Shown here: positions 28,032 through 36,881 of the stretch, one piece after another
Layout: each line of letters begins with the position of its first letter
Numbering within the stretch: the stretch's first letter is position 1
The notes under the pieces: generated by a model
Database searches by the model: none
What the model was told of the DNA's origin: nothing
What the model saw: only the letters and a program-made list of their open reading frames with translations
Position numbers and translations under genes: made by a program
Source: Shewanella mesophila
GTDB lineage: Bacteria; Pseudomonadota; Gammaproteobacteria; Enterobacterales; Shewanellaceae
Direction: 5' to 3'
Assembly (NCBI RefSeq): GCF_019457515.1
Contig: NZ_CP080421.1
Span: 496,001-560,000, forward strand
Length of the DNA stretch: 64,000 nt

Positions 28032-28910
28032 ATGATTAATTATATTGAGCCTGTTTTTAGGCCGCCGTCGGAATGGAAGTCGCTTATCCTTCAAGTGACC
28101 AATGGTTGTAGCTGGAATCGTTGTAGTTTCTGCGATATGTATACCGCGCCCCAGAAGCAGTTTAGGGCAACAAAACTCGATGATATAGAGGCCGATATCC
28201 TTAAGGTCGAGCGAAGTGCTGTGGATGTATCTCGGGTATTTCTTGCCGATGGTGATGCCATGAGCCTTCCCTTTAAGCGTTTAGAAGCTATCTGTTTATT
28301 GATCCGAGAACACCTCCCACAAGTCACGCGTATTAGCAGTTACTGTCTGCCGCGTAATCTTAAAAATAAAACCGATGATCAGCTATCTCGTTTAAGAGCG
28401 TTAGGCTTAAGTTTGTTATATGTGGGTTGTGAGAGTGGTGATGATCAAGTGTTGGCACGTATCGAAAAGGGTGAAACCTTTGAATCCTCTCTGCTGGCAC
28501 TACAGCGAATTCGCAAGGCCGGGATGAAATCTTCGGTGATGATCCTTAATGGCTTAGGTGGGGTGGAGTTGTCACAGCAACATGCACGTAATTCGGCTGA
28601 GTTAATGAACGCCGCACAACCTGATTATCTGTCGACCTTAGTGGTGACTTTACCTTTAGGGACAGAGCGTATGGATAACCGCTTCGATGGTCAATTTAAT
28701 CTGCCAGATCAACGGGGAGTGTTGAGTGAGATGCATACTTTGCTTAGCCATCTTGAGTTAGATAAAACGATTTTTCGCTCCGATCATGCGTCGAATTATC
28801 TAGTGCTCAAAGGTGTGTTAGGCAGGGATAAGCCACAACTACTATCGCAGGTTGAACATGCGCTACAAGGTATGGTGCCATTACGCCAAGAGTGGCAAAG
28901 AGGTTTATAA
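28032..28910 (+). CDS. Radical SAM protein, function unknown
   Basis: 292-aa radical S-adenosylmethionine enzyme. The cluster motif near residue 26, VTNGCSWNRCSFCDMYT, has spacing C-x4-C-x2-C rather than the commonest C-x3-C-x2-C. Downstream are the expected barrel segments: VFLADGDAM, RISSYCLPRNL, LLYVGCESGDD and GMKSSVMILNGLGG. There is no second cysteine cluster or B12 domain. It starts at ATG 28032 after a GGAAGGA site. It stands alone beneath an FNR-like box. Substrate cannot be inferred. Confidence 0.88.
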   Translation: MINYIEPVFRPPSEWKSLILQVTNGCSWNRCSFCDMYTAPQKQFRATKLDDIEADILKVERSAVDVSRVFLADGDAMSLPFKRLEAICLLIREHLPQVTRISSYCLPRNLKNKTDDQLSRLRALGLSLLYVGCESGDDQVLARIEKGETFESSLLALQRIRKAGMKSSVMILNGLGGVELSQQHARNSAELMNAAQPDYLSTLVVTLPLGTERMDNRFDGQFNLPDQRGVLSEMHTLLSHLELDKTIFRSDHASNYLVLKGVLGRDKPQLLSQVEHALQGMVPLRQEWQRGL

Positions 28911-28942
28911 GTGAGCCAAGGGAAATGAACTTGGCTCACTGG
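28908..28942. terminator. Hairpin between radical SAM and mscS genes
   Basis: AGTGAGCCAAG (28910-28920) and CTTGGCTCACT (28930-28940) form a perfect 11-bp stem overlapping the end of the radical SAM gene. T-runs are weak, but placement between converging genes suggests a terminator. Confidence 0.6.
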
Positions 28943-28955
28943 CTGATTTTATCTG

Positions 28956-29789
28956 CTACTTTTCGATATGAATTTCGCGCACTGGGCAGGGAATATCAAT
29001 GCCTGCTCGTTGCATTGCGTTCATCAAGTTCAAATTAATCTGATATTTATTTTGGTAGTAACTCTGAGTCGGTACCCAGTAGCGCAGGCCTATCTCTATG
29101 CCAATACTATTGAAGCCATTAATTCCCACTTGTGGTGGACGTTCTGAGTTGACCTCTTCATTGCTGGTCAATACATTATTTGCAATTGCAATAACCTGAT
29201 TAACATCACTGTTATAGCTGACATTGAATTGGATGTTAACCAGCTTGTACTCAAACGAGTTATGCAAGATCTCGCCGACAATATGCTTGTTAGGAATATT
29301 GATCACCTCTCCCTCTTCATTGGTGAGCTGCGTAAGGCCAAGATGGATGTTTTTTACCACACCGCTCACCCCCTTAATTTCTATCGTGTTACCGACGACA
29401 AAGGGGCGAGTAACGATAATGGTGACACCTGCTGCATAGTTCGACAACATACCTTGCAATGCTAAACCGGCTCCAAGAGATGCTGCGCCTATTGCTGCAA
29501 CCATAGGGGTAATGCTTATGCCCAGCTTGCCGAGTGCGATGATCCCCACCATGACGACAATCAGTATTCTCACCAAATTGGAGACGAAGTTACTTAGGGT
29601 TATATCGATCTTGTGCTTTTCAAACTGCTTAGCTACAAGATTAGAAACCTTGCTGGCAACCCAGAGTCCGAGCAGAAAGATAAGGCCTGCCCCGATCAGT
29701 TGGAAACTATATTTGACCAGAAATTCGGTCAATAAGTTATAGACGTTCTGTAGTTGAGCAAGCTCCTGCTCTAGGCCATTTTCGTTCAT
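28956..29789 (-). CDS. mscS: Small-conductance mechanosensitive channel (MscS family)
   Basis: Inner-membrane tension-gated channel that protects against osmotic downshock. The 277-aa protein has three membrane segments; the pore helix TM3 carries the Gly/Ala pattern GAASLGAGLALQGMLSNYAAGVTI. The beta domain (RPFVVGNTIEIKGVSGVV) and a C-terminal alpha/beta domain follow. The length is close to E. coli MscS (286 aa). Single gene. Confidence 0.95.
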   Translation of the reverse strand: MNENGLEQELAQLQNVYNLLTEFLVKYSFQLIGAGLIFLLGLWVASKVSNLVAKQFEKHKIDITLSNFVSNLVRILIVVMVGIIALGKLGISITPMVAAIGAASLGAGLALQGMLSNYAAGVTIIVTRPFVVGNTIEIKGVSGVVKNIHLGLTQLTNEEGEVINIPNKHIVGEILHNSFEYKLVNIQFNVSYNSDVNQVIAIANNVLTSNEEVNSERPPQVGINGFNSIGIEIGLRYWVPTQSYYQNKYQINLNLMNAMQRAGIDIPCPVREIHIEK

Positions 29790-29979
29790 ATTACTATCCT
29801 TGATAGGGATCAGCTGTATTGCATATGTTACTTAATATTCAATAGCTTGATAATAGTTATCTTTAACTATCTTAAATTGAGGCTAATGCGTGAGTTACTT
29901 CAAGCAATGACTAACAATTTAAAGGGAATGGGACAGGGTTAAGTTATAGTCCAAAGGCGATGAGTTTATAAGGAGTGTT

Positions 29980-30438
29980 ATGAAGGCAATCATATTAGCG
30001 TTAAGTTTGTTTACGTGCATAAGTGTACAAGCAAGCAGTTTAGTCGTAGGCGATAGTGTAAATGCTATTTCGCTACAAGATCAGCATGATAAAGTACTGA
30101 GCGTGACCGATAAGACGCGAGTTGTACTATTTAGCAGGGGCATGAAAGGTGGCGATATCATCAAGGGAGCGCTCGAGTCACTCCCTGAAGAACAGCGGTC
30201 AAAAGAGCTCGTTTACGTCGCAGATATTAGTGGCATGCCATCGTTAATTGCTAAGTTTGTGGCTGTGCCACAAATGCAAGATCTTCCTTTTAATATCGCA
30301 TTAGATAGAGAAGGCGAGCCAACAAAATTGTGGCCTGGGGATAAAGAAACCGCAACGGTTATCCATTTACAACAGCTTAAAATTATCAACGTGACTCGAG
30401 TTGAAACCAGTGATGCCTTACTTGAAGCTATCAAATGA
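29980..30438 (+). CDS. Exported thioredoxin-fold-like protein
   Basis: 152-aa protein with a clear signal peptide (MKAIILALSLFTCISVQAS) and a body starting LVVGDSVNAISLQDQHDK, the way AhpC/TSA/YtfJ-like proteins begin. There is no CxxC; the position after the second strand reads RVVLFSRGMKGGD. So it would be a redox-inactive thioredoxin-fold protein, or a YtfJ-like periplasmic protein. It starts at ATG 29980 with a GGAG site. Single gene; the function is not known and the fold call is tentative. Confidence 0.7.
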   Translation: MKAIILALSLFTCISVQASSLVVGDSVNAISLQDQHDKVLSVTDKTRVVLFSRGMKGGDIIKGALESLPEEQRSKELVYVADISGMPSLIAKFVAVPQMQDLPFNIALDREGEPTKLWPGDKETATVIHLQQLKIINVTRVETSDALLEAIK

Positions 30439-30450
30439 GATTGAACTCGT

Positions 30451-30475
30451 GATGCTGGGTGCAATGCCCAGCATG
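30451..30475 (+). terminator. Hairpin after the thioredoxin-like gene
   Basis: ATGCTGGG/CCCAGCAT stem about 15 bases after the stop; the T-run is poor, so this is a weak terminator or simple hairpin. Confidence 0.45.
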
Positions 30476-30678
30476 ATCTATTGTTAAGCTGACGTTTAAA
30501 AATCTGTTTATTAAGTGCTTTTTTTCTATCAATCCCCCTCTTGTTTTTTGAAGATAAAAAATTACTTTTAAAGCATAAAAATTCATTGCTATCATCTTAA
30601 AAATAGCGTTTACTTCGCATCGATTTTTAATCATGTCACAAGACACTACTTTTATTTTGCTACGGAGATAATGGCGAG

Positions 30679-31854
30679 ATGAGCCAATTTCAAACGATTG
30701 ATGTTAATGAGTATTATGACTCGGACACCTTTGAGCGTATTAAATCGTTTGCTCAGGACAAACCCACACCGTTTGTCGTGATAGACACCAAGATTATTGC
30801 AAAGCAGTATGATGACATGGTGGATAACTTTCCTTATGCCAGTGTCTATTATGCAGTAAAAGCCAACCCCGCAGCTGAAGTCTTGTCTTTGTTACGTGAC
30901 AAAGGGGCGAACTTCGACATCGCCTCTATTTATGAGCTCGATATGGTCACTAATATTGGTGTGACCACAGATAGAGTGAGTTACGGAAATACCATCAAGA
31001 AACGTAAAGATGTGCGCGCGTTTTTTGAAAGAGGCGTGCGTATGTTTGCCTCTGATTCAGAAGCGGATCTGCGCATGTTAGCCGAAGAAGCGCCAGGTGC
31101 CCGTGTTTATGTGCGTATCTTAACCGAAGGTACTCATACCGCAGATTGGCCACTATCACGTAAATTTGGTTGTCAAAATGAGATGGCATACGAACTACTG
31201 GTATTGGCTAAAGAGTTAGGGCTTGAACCCTATGGGATCTCTTTCCATGTTGGCTCACAGCAACGAGATATTGGTGCGTGGGATTCGGCAATTGGTAAGG
31301 TGAAAAGCATCTTCGATCGTTTAAACGATGAACATGGCATCAAGCTGAAGATGATTAACCTTGGTGGTGGTTTCCCTGCTAATTATCTCGATAAAACCAA
31401 TGCACTTGCTATGTATGCTGAGCAGATCACTCATTTTTTAAAAGAGGATTTTGGTGATGAACTGCCCGAGATAATTTTAGAGCCTGGGCGTTCTCTATTA
31501 TCTAATGCGGGTATCTTAGTATCCGAAGTGGTGTTAATTAGTAAAAAGTCCCATACAGCGCTAGAGCGTTGGGTGTTTACCGACGTGGGTAAGTTTTCTG
31601 GTCTGATTGAAACCATGGATGAAGCGATCAAATTTCCGATCTATACCGAGCGTCAAGGTGAATTGGATAAGTGTGTTATCGCTGGGCCGACGTGTGATAG
31701 TGCCGACATCATGTATGAGCATTATAGCTATGGGTTACCTGAGGATTTGGCGATAGGCGACCGTATGTATTGGTTGACTGCTGGTGCTTACACCACAACT
31801 TATTCTGCAGTGTGTTTTAACGGTTTCCCTCCATTAAAAGACTATTACTTATAG
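30679..31854 (+). CDS. Fold III PLP-dependent ornithine/lysine decarboxylase (group IV)
   Basis: Eukaryotic-type (alanine racemase fold) basic amino acid decarboxylase producing putrescine or cadaverine. The 391-aa protein carries the PLP lysine in YYAVKANPA (near residue 54), the SFHVGSQQ segment, the glycine loop NLGGGFP, EPGRSL, and the dimer-interface catalytic Cys in GPTCDSADIM. The C-terminus AVCFNGFPPLKDYYL is typical of the group. It resembles bifunctional Lys/Orn decarboxylases of Vibrio, so substrate preference is uncertain. Confidence 0.92.
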   Translation: MSQFQTIDVNEYYDSDTFERIKSFAQDKPTPFVVIDTKIIAKQYDDMVDNFPYASVYYAVKANPAAEVLSLLRDKGANFDIASIYELDMVTNIGVTTDRVSYGNTIKKRKDVRAFFERGVRMFASDSEADLRMLAEEAPGARVYVRILTEGTHTADWPLSRKFGCQNEMAYELLVLAKELGLEPYGISFHVGSQQRDIGAWDSAIGKVKSIFDRLNDEHGIKLKMINLGGGFPANYLDKTNALAMYAEQITHFLKEDFGDELPEIILEPGRSLLSNAGILVSEVVLISKKSHTALERWVFTDVGKFSGLIETMDEAIKFPIYTERQGELDKCVIAGPTCDSADIMYEHYSYGLPEDLAIGDRMYWLTAGAYTTTYSAVCFNGFPPLKDYYL

Positions 31855-31884
31855 TCGTAGATTTATAGTTGTAGATTTAAAGTG

Positions 31885-31907
31885 GTAGGGCGTGCATGAC
31901 GCCCTAC
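31885..31907. terminator. Hairpin after the decarboxylase gene
   Basis: GTAGGGCGT/ACGCCCTAC perfect 9-bp stem with a 5-base loop 30 bases past the stop; it lacks a strong T-run in either direction. Confidence 0.5.
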
Positions 31908-31933
31908 CTGATTAGGCGAATAGAGAATTCTGT

Positions 31934-32149
31934 CTACTTTAGATGGGACAGAAGGATCTGGTGTAACTCCTCTTTAATATGCAATTTCTGTTGCTTCAAT
32001 ATTTTCACTTCTGGGCTCAAGTCGCTGGAAATATGTTATTCCGGCTCCTTTGTATTATTATCTAGTTAATTGTATTTAATGAATATTATTAGAAAATGAG
32101 CATCTTTGGTTTTTAGTTCGATGATGAGGTCTCTATGTTCTGGAAACAT
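31934..32149 (-). pseudogene. ydcH-like (DUF465) gene broken by two in-frame stops
   Basis: Reading the minus strand from ATG 32149, behind an AAGGA site, gives the family opening MFPEHRDLIIELKTKD. The frame runs to a TAA at codon 28 (where the family has KYN-x-LD), then a second TAA ten codons later, after KEPE. It resumes with the family C-terminus SPEVKILKQQKLHIKEELHQIL up to TAG at 31934. No frameshift is needed: total length (about 70 codons) and both halves fit the E. coli YdcH pattern. The two nonsense changes make it a recent pseudogene, unless they are sequencing errors. Confidence 0.75.
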
Positions 32150-32360
32150 GATGTAAATCCTTTTCTAGTGGTAAATATTGAGGGTGTTAAGTGAGCAAAT
32201 TTTGATTTTTTGTTCGCTACCAACTCACCCTAGCGCGAATCTAATGCTTGATTTGTGAACTATTGTGGTCTTTTTTTGACCTTGCTTGAGTTGTTCGCCT
32301 TTATCAATCTGTTATTTAAAGGTTTATGTCCGTAAATTTAATTCGTTGAGTTGACGGTTA

Positions 32361-32376
32361 TTTGATCTCGATCACC
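32361..32376 (+). promoter_or_regulatory. CRP-like site upstream of udp
   Basis: TTTGA-N6-TCACC, 8 of 10 core CRP positions, about 215 bases before udp. In enterics udp is CRP/CytR controlled. The 440-base gap between the ydcH-like remnant and udp shows no ORF. Confidence 0.45.
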
Positions 32377-32500
32377 GAGATGGATTAATCATGCCCTGTA
32401 GGTGGCAGAGCAGATGTCAGTTGCTATATTTGCAGTTATTGTAGATGAAATGTTTTGGTAAATTGATTACAACGAAATATCTAACTACTGGCGAGAAAAG

Positions 32501-32516
32501 TGTGATCGAGTTAACC
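32501..32516 (+). promoter_or_regulatory. Second CRP-like site upstream of udp
   Basis: TGTGA-N6-TAACC, with a perfect left half-site and weaker right half, 75 bases upstream of the udp start. The pair of sites resembles the CRP/CytR arrangement of nucleoside genes. Confidence 0.4.
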
Positions 32517-32589
32517 TTAATGGCTTGGATACTAGGTTAAAGTCCAAATTAGAAGAATTTTATAATCAAAAATGAAAGGGGTTTTCACA

Positions 32590-33348
32590 ATGTCAGATGT
32601 ATTTCATTTAGGCCTGACCAAAGAGATGTTGGATGGAGCATCACTTGCAATCGTGCCTGGTGACCCAGAACGCGTTAAGCGTATTGCAGAGTTAATGGAT
32701 AATCCAACTTTCCTTGCAAGTCACCGCGAATATACCAGCTATCTAGCCTACATCGATGGTAAGCCATTGGTGATCTGTTCAACCGGTATCGGTGGTCCTT
32801 CGACCTCTATTGCCGTTGAAGAATTGGCACAGTTAGGGGTTGATACTTTCTTACGTGTCGGAACAACGGGCGCAATTCAGCCACAGGTTAATGTGGGTGA
32901 TGTTATTGTTACTCAAGCTTCAGTGCGTCTCGATGGTGCAAGTTTACACTTTGCACCAATGGAGTTTCCTGCGGTTGCTAACTTTGAATGTACTACCGCT
33001 ATGGTTGAAGCTACTCGTGAAGCGGGTCTTGAGCCACACATTGGTATCACAGCATCTTCAGATACCTTCTACCCAGGACAAGAGCGTTATGACACTGTAT
33101 CTGGCCGTGTGACGCGTCGTTTTGCTGGCTCGATGAAAGAGTGGCAAGAGATGGGCGTGCTTAACTATGAGATGGAGTCATCTACGCTATTCACCATGTG
33201 TGCCACTCAAGGTTGGCGTGCGGCGTGTGTTGCTGGTGTGATTGTGAACCGTACACAGCAAGAGATCCCAGACGAAGTGACTATGAAGAAGACAGAGACG
33301 AGTGCTGTGTCTATCGTTGTTGCAGCCGCTAAGAAATTAATGGCTTAA
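32590..33348 (+). CDS. udp: Uridine phosphorylase
   Basis: Splits uridine to uracil and ribose-1-phosphate in nucleoside salvage. The 252-aa protein starts [13 protein letters not shown] and keeps the phosphate and nucleoside pocket blocks [54 protein letters not shown] and [14 protein letters not shown], all as in E. coli Udp. An upstream ATG at 32572 is possible, but ATG 32590 has an AAGGGG site and matches the family start. The Tsx-like porin gene converges on it, fitting a nucleoside uptake and use locus. Confidence 0.97.
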   Translation: MSDVFHLGLTKEMLDGASLAIVPGDPERVKRIAELMDNPTFLASHREYTSYLAYIDGKPLVICSTGIGGPSTSIAVEELAQLGVDTFLRVGTTGAIQPQVNVGDVIVTQASVRLDGASLHFAPMEFPAVANFECTTAMVEATREAGLEPHIGITASSDTFYPGQERYDTVSGRVTRRFAGSMKEWQEMGVLNYEMESSTLFTMCATQGWRAACVAGVIVNRTQQEIPDEVTMKKTETSAVSIVVAAAKKLMA

Positions 33349-33391
33349 TTAATCAGCAACAAGCTTCCCTGCAATTAGCTTGAGTTTGATT

Positions 33392-33428
33392 GATGTAAAA
33401 AAGGCGCCTTAGGCGCCTTTTTTACATC
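33392..33428. terminator. Bidirectional terminator between udp and the Tsx-like gene
   Basis: A long perfect palindrome, GATGTAAAAAAGGCGCCT and its complement, centred at 33410 with T-runs on both strands. It ends both converging genes. Confidence 0.92.
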
Positions 33429-33437
33429 AACAATTCA

Positions 33438-34193
33438 TTAAAAATGATATTGTGCGATAACCGAATAGGTATTTTGGTCGATACCTTTTACGCCATACTT
33501 ATTCTGCCAGTAATCATACTCGACACCGACGAACAGCTGATTTTTCTTGTGCTCACCAAAAATGGTTTCACCTAAGTCATACTTAACTTGTGGATTGACG
33601 TGGATATTCTCTTCATAGCCTTGATCGTCTGCCGAGAACACCCAATCGATAAAGCCATCGACAACGATGTTTGAGCTGCCAACAGGAAAGTCCATTCTAA
33701 ACACTGGCGTTAACTGCCAGCCATCGCTATTGTTACCACTGCTTATCGCGTCCCGGCGATAAGCGTTAAGGTTAAAATAGCTAAAGTACGGAATAGCAAA
33801 GTCCACGCCGATACCATAAAGGAAGCTATTAACTGGACCTTCACCCTCTTCAAGGGTGAATGCTAGCGACACGTCGGTGATCGCGCCAAATTTAAGTTCT
33901 TTGCCAGATATCTTTCCGAGGCTGAAGCGTGGCGAGATTTCACCATAGGTGGTGTTGTCTTTGCTAACGTTAGATCCGTTAAAGTTAATGAAATCTTGGA
34001 ACGCGAACCAGTCGCCATATTTCCAAGCGCCAGCCGTCTCTAAAGTAATGGTGGTTTGTCTATCTGATGGGGCTAAATCGTAATCTGTACCGTGTAGTGC
34101 GGTAACACTTACGTCCCACCAGTGGATCATATCTTCAGCCATTGCTGGTTGTGCGGCGAGTAGAGTGAGTGCCAGCCATTTGTAGTTCTTCAT
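33438..34193 (-). CDS. tsx: Nucleoside-specific outer-membrane channel (Tsx/OmpK family)
   Basis: Outer-membrane beta-barrel expected to admit nucleosides. The 251-aa precursor has a signal peptide (ends AQPAMAED, about residue 19), the family opening MIHWWDVSVTALHGTDYDL, alternating beta-strands with an aromatic girdle, and a terminal phenylalanine (SVIAQYHF) recognised by the BAM machinery. It faces udp across a shared terminator. OmpK of Vibrio is the same family, so phage-receptor use is possible. Confidence 0.92.
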   Translation of the reverse strand: MKNYKWLALTLLAAQPAMAEDMIHWWDVSVTALHGTDYDLAPSDRQTTITLETAGAWKYGDWFAFQDFINFNGSNVSKDNTTYGEISPRFSLGKISGKELKFGAITDVSLAFTLEEGEGPVNSFLYGIGVDFAIPYFSYFNLNAYRRDAISSGNNSDGWQLTPVFRMDFPVGSSNIVVDGFIDWVFSADDQGYEENIHVNPQVKYDLGETIFGEHKKNQLFVGVEYDYWQNKYGVKGIDQNTYSVIAQYHF

Positions 34194-34463
34194 CGGTTAC
34201 CTTTTTATTTTTGATTGGTATTATTTATAGAACAGTACGCGTACTTTATGGTACTTGGGTTGACTGTTTTTTGTACTTGAGTGCAAATTGCGCAGTAGTA
34301 TAAGGGATTTAGCTATTATGCCAAAATCATAAACAGTGCTCTGGATCAAAAGGATCATAAATTGTTTACAGATAGATGGAATCGATGACTGACATAATAT
34401 GTCGCAAAAAGAAAAAGGAGCTGATATAGTCAATCGATGGATACTCTCATTTCAGGGGGAAAT

Positions 34464-34925
34464 ATGGAGTTTTCGAGTCCTATCTATATCTGGGTGATAA
34501 TTGGCATCATATTGATGTTGGCAGAAATTATCTTACCAGGTGGTATTGTTGTTCTACTCGGTGCTGCTTGCCTTGTGGTCGCCAGCGCGTTAGCCGTGGG
34601 TGTCGTGGAGGGATTAGTCCAGTCTATGACTTTATGGTTCATTGCCTCTATCGTCTTGCTCCTTGGTTTCCGCCATTTCACTCAGAAATTAGTGGGCGGT
34701 GATTCTCATATCGATAATACCGATGAGGAGTTTGACCTTTATGACAAAAGAGCCTTGGTCAAGGCGGTGATCGGTCCAGCGCAAAAGCAGGGACGGGTTG
34801 AATTTCAGGGAACGGAGTGGCCAGCATTGGGTGATGGCACTGAGATCCCTGTGGGTGTTCAGGTTAAGGTGATATGTCGTGATAATATCGCTTTGGTAGT
34901 TGAACCTTTAGCAGAGCAGGATTGA
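34464..34925 (+). CDS. NfeD-family membrane protein (short form)
   Basis: 153-aa protein with two or three membrane segments (YIWVIIGIILMLAEIILPGG, VVLLGAACLVVASALAVG, LWFIASIVLLLG), then a soluble OB-fold (ALVKAVIGPAQKQGRVEFQGTEWPALGDG). This is the truncated NfeD type that partners SPFH proteins. ATG 34464 with an AGGGGGA site was chosen over 34437. Two SPFH genes follow directly, supporting a membrane microdomain operon. Confidence 0.92.
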   Translation: MEFSSPIYIWVIIGIILMLAEIILPGGIVVLLGAACLVVASALAVGVVEGLVQSMTLWFIASIVLLLGFRHFTQKLVGGDSHIDNTDEEFDLYDKRALVKAVIGPAQKQGRVEFQGTEWPALGDGTEIPVGVQVKVICRDNIALVVEPLAEQD

Positions 34926-34955
34926 GCTGCGCTGCATTTTAAAAGGATGTAATTT

Positions 34956-35882
34956 ATGTTCGCTTTTACGTTAACCGTACTATTTGTTTTCTTTATTCTC
35001 TATAAGCTGTTACTCATTGTGCCTATGCGCGAAGTCCATGTGATTGAGCGTCTCGGCAAGTTTCGAACCGTGCTCCAGCCGGGTTTTCATTTTTTAATTC
35101 CATTTTTCGATCGTGTTGCTTATCGGCATGATACCCGCGAGCAAGTTTTGGATGTGCCACCCCAGAGCTGTATCTCCAAAGACAATACTCAGTTGGAAGT
35201 TGATGGCTTAGTCTATTTAAAAGTGATGGATGGCAAACTGGCGAGTTACGGCATCGAAGATTATCGTCGTGCGGCAGTGAATCTCGCCCAGACAACCATG
35301 CGTTCAGAGATCGGTAAGTTAAGTTTAAGTCAGACCTTCTCCGAGCGTGACAGTCTTAATGAGTCAATTGTTCGTGAGATTGATAAGGCATCTGATCCAT
35401 GGGGGATCAAGGTGTTGCGTTATGAAATTAAGAATATTACCCCTTCATTCAAGGTTATCCATACGCTTGAAAAGCAGATGGAAGCCGAGCGCCGTAAGCG
35501 GGCAGAGATCACTTTAGCCAACGCCGAAAAAGCGGCGATGATTAATCTGTCGGAAGGTGAGCGTCAAGAGGCGATCAATATTTCTGAAGGTCAAAAGCAG
35601 AAGCGAATAAACGAAGCGAAAGGGACAGCCCATGAGATCGCCATTATCGCAAAGGCGAAAGCAGAAGCGATGACCTTAGTCTCTCAAGCATTAGCTCTCG
35701 ATGGCGGCAATGAAGCAATGAACATGCAGTTAAAGGAGCAGTTTATTGTACAGATAGGTAAGATCCTCAACGAGGCGGATATCTCTGTGGTACCGACTGA
35801 AGTTGCAAAGCTTGAAGGCTTTTTTGAAGGCATGGAGCAAGTGACACATAGTGTTGGGAAAGTAAAAGGAGCGCGCTCATGA
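34956..35882 (+). CDS. SPFH/stomatin-family protein (QmcA-like), first copy
   Basis: Membrane-associated band-7 protein, 308 aa. It has an N-terminal membrane segment (FTLTVLFVFFILYKLLLIV), the PHB domain (REVHVIERLGKFRTVLQPGFHFLIPFFDRV ... VDGLVYLKVMD), then a long Glu/Ala/Lys coiled coil (about 165-240) with repeated SEGxRQEAINISEGQKQ. It probably forms large ring oligomers with its paralogue and NfeD. It ends overlapping the next start by 4 nt. Confidence 0.93.
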   Translation: MFAFTLTVLFVFFILYKLLLIVPMREVHVIERLGKFRTVLQPGFHFLIPFFDRVAYRHDTREQVLDVPPQSCISKDNTQLEVDGLVYLKVMDGKLASYGIEDYRRAAVNLAQTTMRSEIGKLSLSQTFSERDSLNESIVREIDKASDPWGIKVLRYEIKNITPSFKVIHTLEKQMEAERRKRAEITLANAEKAAMINLSEGERQEAINISEGQKQKRINEAKGTAHEIAIIAKAKAEAMTLVSQALALDGGNEAMNMQLKEQFIVQIGKILNEADISVVPTEVAKLEGFFEGMEQVTHSVGKVKGARS

Positions 35883-36814
35883 TCGCAGGTATCGATACAG
35901 ATTTGATTGTTATGGGAATTTGGGGACTCATTTTTGCTATTTTCCTGATTAAATTATTTCAATCAATTCGTCTAGTGCCGACTAAGTCTGCATGCGTCGT
36001 CGAGCGTTTGGGTAAGTATCATTCGACGCTTGATGCTGGCTTCCACGCTTTAGTGCCATTTGTCGATAAGGTCGCCTATGTTCATGATCTTAAAGAGGAG
36101 ACCATAGATGTACCTCCACAAGAGTGCTTCTCAAGCGACGAAGTGAATGTCGAAGTGGATGGGGTTATCTACATCTCGGTTATTGACCCAGTAAAGGCTA
36201 GCTATGGTGTGACTGACTATCGATATGCGGCAATTCAGCTAGCGCAAACCACCACCCGTTCGGTGATTGGTACTCTAGATCTGGACCGTACATTTGAAGA
36301 GCGGGACGTGATCAGTGCCAAGGTCGTAGAAGTACTGGATCAGGCTGGTGCTATGTGGGGCATTAGAGTGCATCGCTATGAGATAAAAAACATCACTCCA
36401 CCCGAAACCGTTAAGAATGCGATGGAAATGCAGGTCAACGCCGAGCGTGAACGCCGCGCATTATTAGCTAAAAGTGAAGGTGACAAGCAGAGCAAGATTA
36501 ATCGCTCAGAGGGTATACAGGCAGAAACGGTTAACCGCTCAGAAGGTGAAATGCAGCGTCGTATAAATGAGGCTGAAGGTAAGGCGGAAGAGATCTTAGC
36601 CATCGCGAAAGCGACCGCTGAGTCTATCGAGCGAATGGCTGCGGTTATTGCGGCGCCAGGCGGTAAAAATGTGGTGCGGATGCAACTCGGTGCTCAGTAT
36701 TTGCAGCAGTTTGATGGCTTAAGTAATAATTCCAGCAAGATCGTATTGCCAGGCAATATGATGGATTTTGAACACTGGATGGACAGTATGGGCTTAGAAG
36801 AGAGCAAAGACTAG
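35879..36814 (+). CDS. SPFH/stomatin-family protein, second copy
   Basis: Paralogue of the preceding gene (311 aa) with the same layout: membrane segment (LIVMGIWGLIFAIFLIKLF), PHB domain (KSACVVERLGKYHSTLDAGFHALVPFVDKVAYVHDLKEE), coiled coil with SEGDKQSKINRSEG repeats, and an acidic tail. It is translationally coupled through an ATGA overlap, implying stoichiometric production and possibly a hetero-oligomer. A terminator follows. Confidence 0.93.
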   Translation: MIAGIDTDLIVMGIWGLIFAIFLIKLFQSIRLVPTKSACVVERLGKYHSTLDAGFHALVPFVDKVAYVHDLKEETIDVPPQECFSSDEVNVEVDGVIYISVIDPVKASYGVTDYRYAAIQLAQTTTRSVIGTLDLDRTFEERDVISAKVVEVLDQAGAMWGIRVHRYEIKNITPPETVKNAMEMQVNAERERRALLAKSEGDKQSKINRSEGIQAETVNRSEGEMQRRINEAEGKAEEILAIAKATAESIERMAAVIAAPGGKNVVRMQLGAQYLQQFDGLSNNSSKIVLPGNMMDFEHWMDSMGLEESKD

Positions 36815-36837
36815 TCTATCTCAAAACAAGTAGTGAG

Positions 36838-36870
36838 ACAGCCACCATTAAAGGTGGCTGTCTTTTTACA
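36838..36870. terminator. Bidirectional terminator after the SPFH operon
   Basis: ACAGCCACC/GGTGGCTGT hairpin followed by CTTTTT, between the SPFH operon and the converging lipoprotein gene. Confidence 0.85.
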
Positions 36871-36881
36871 TCTATAATGAG

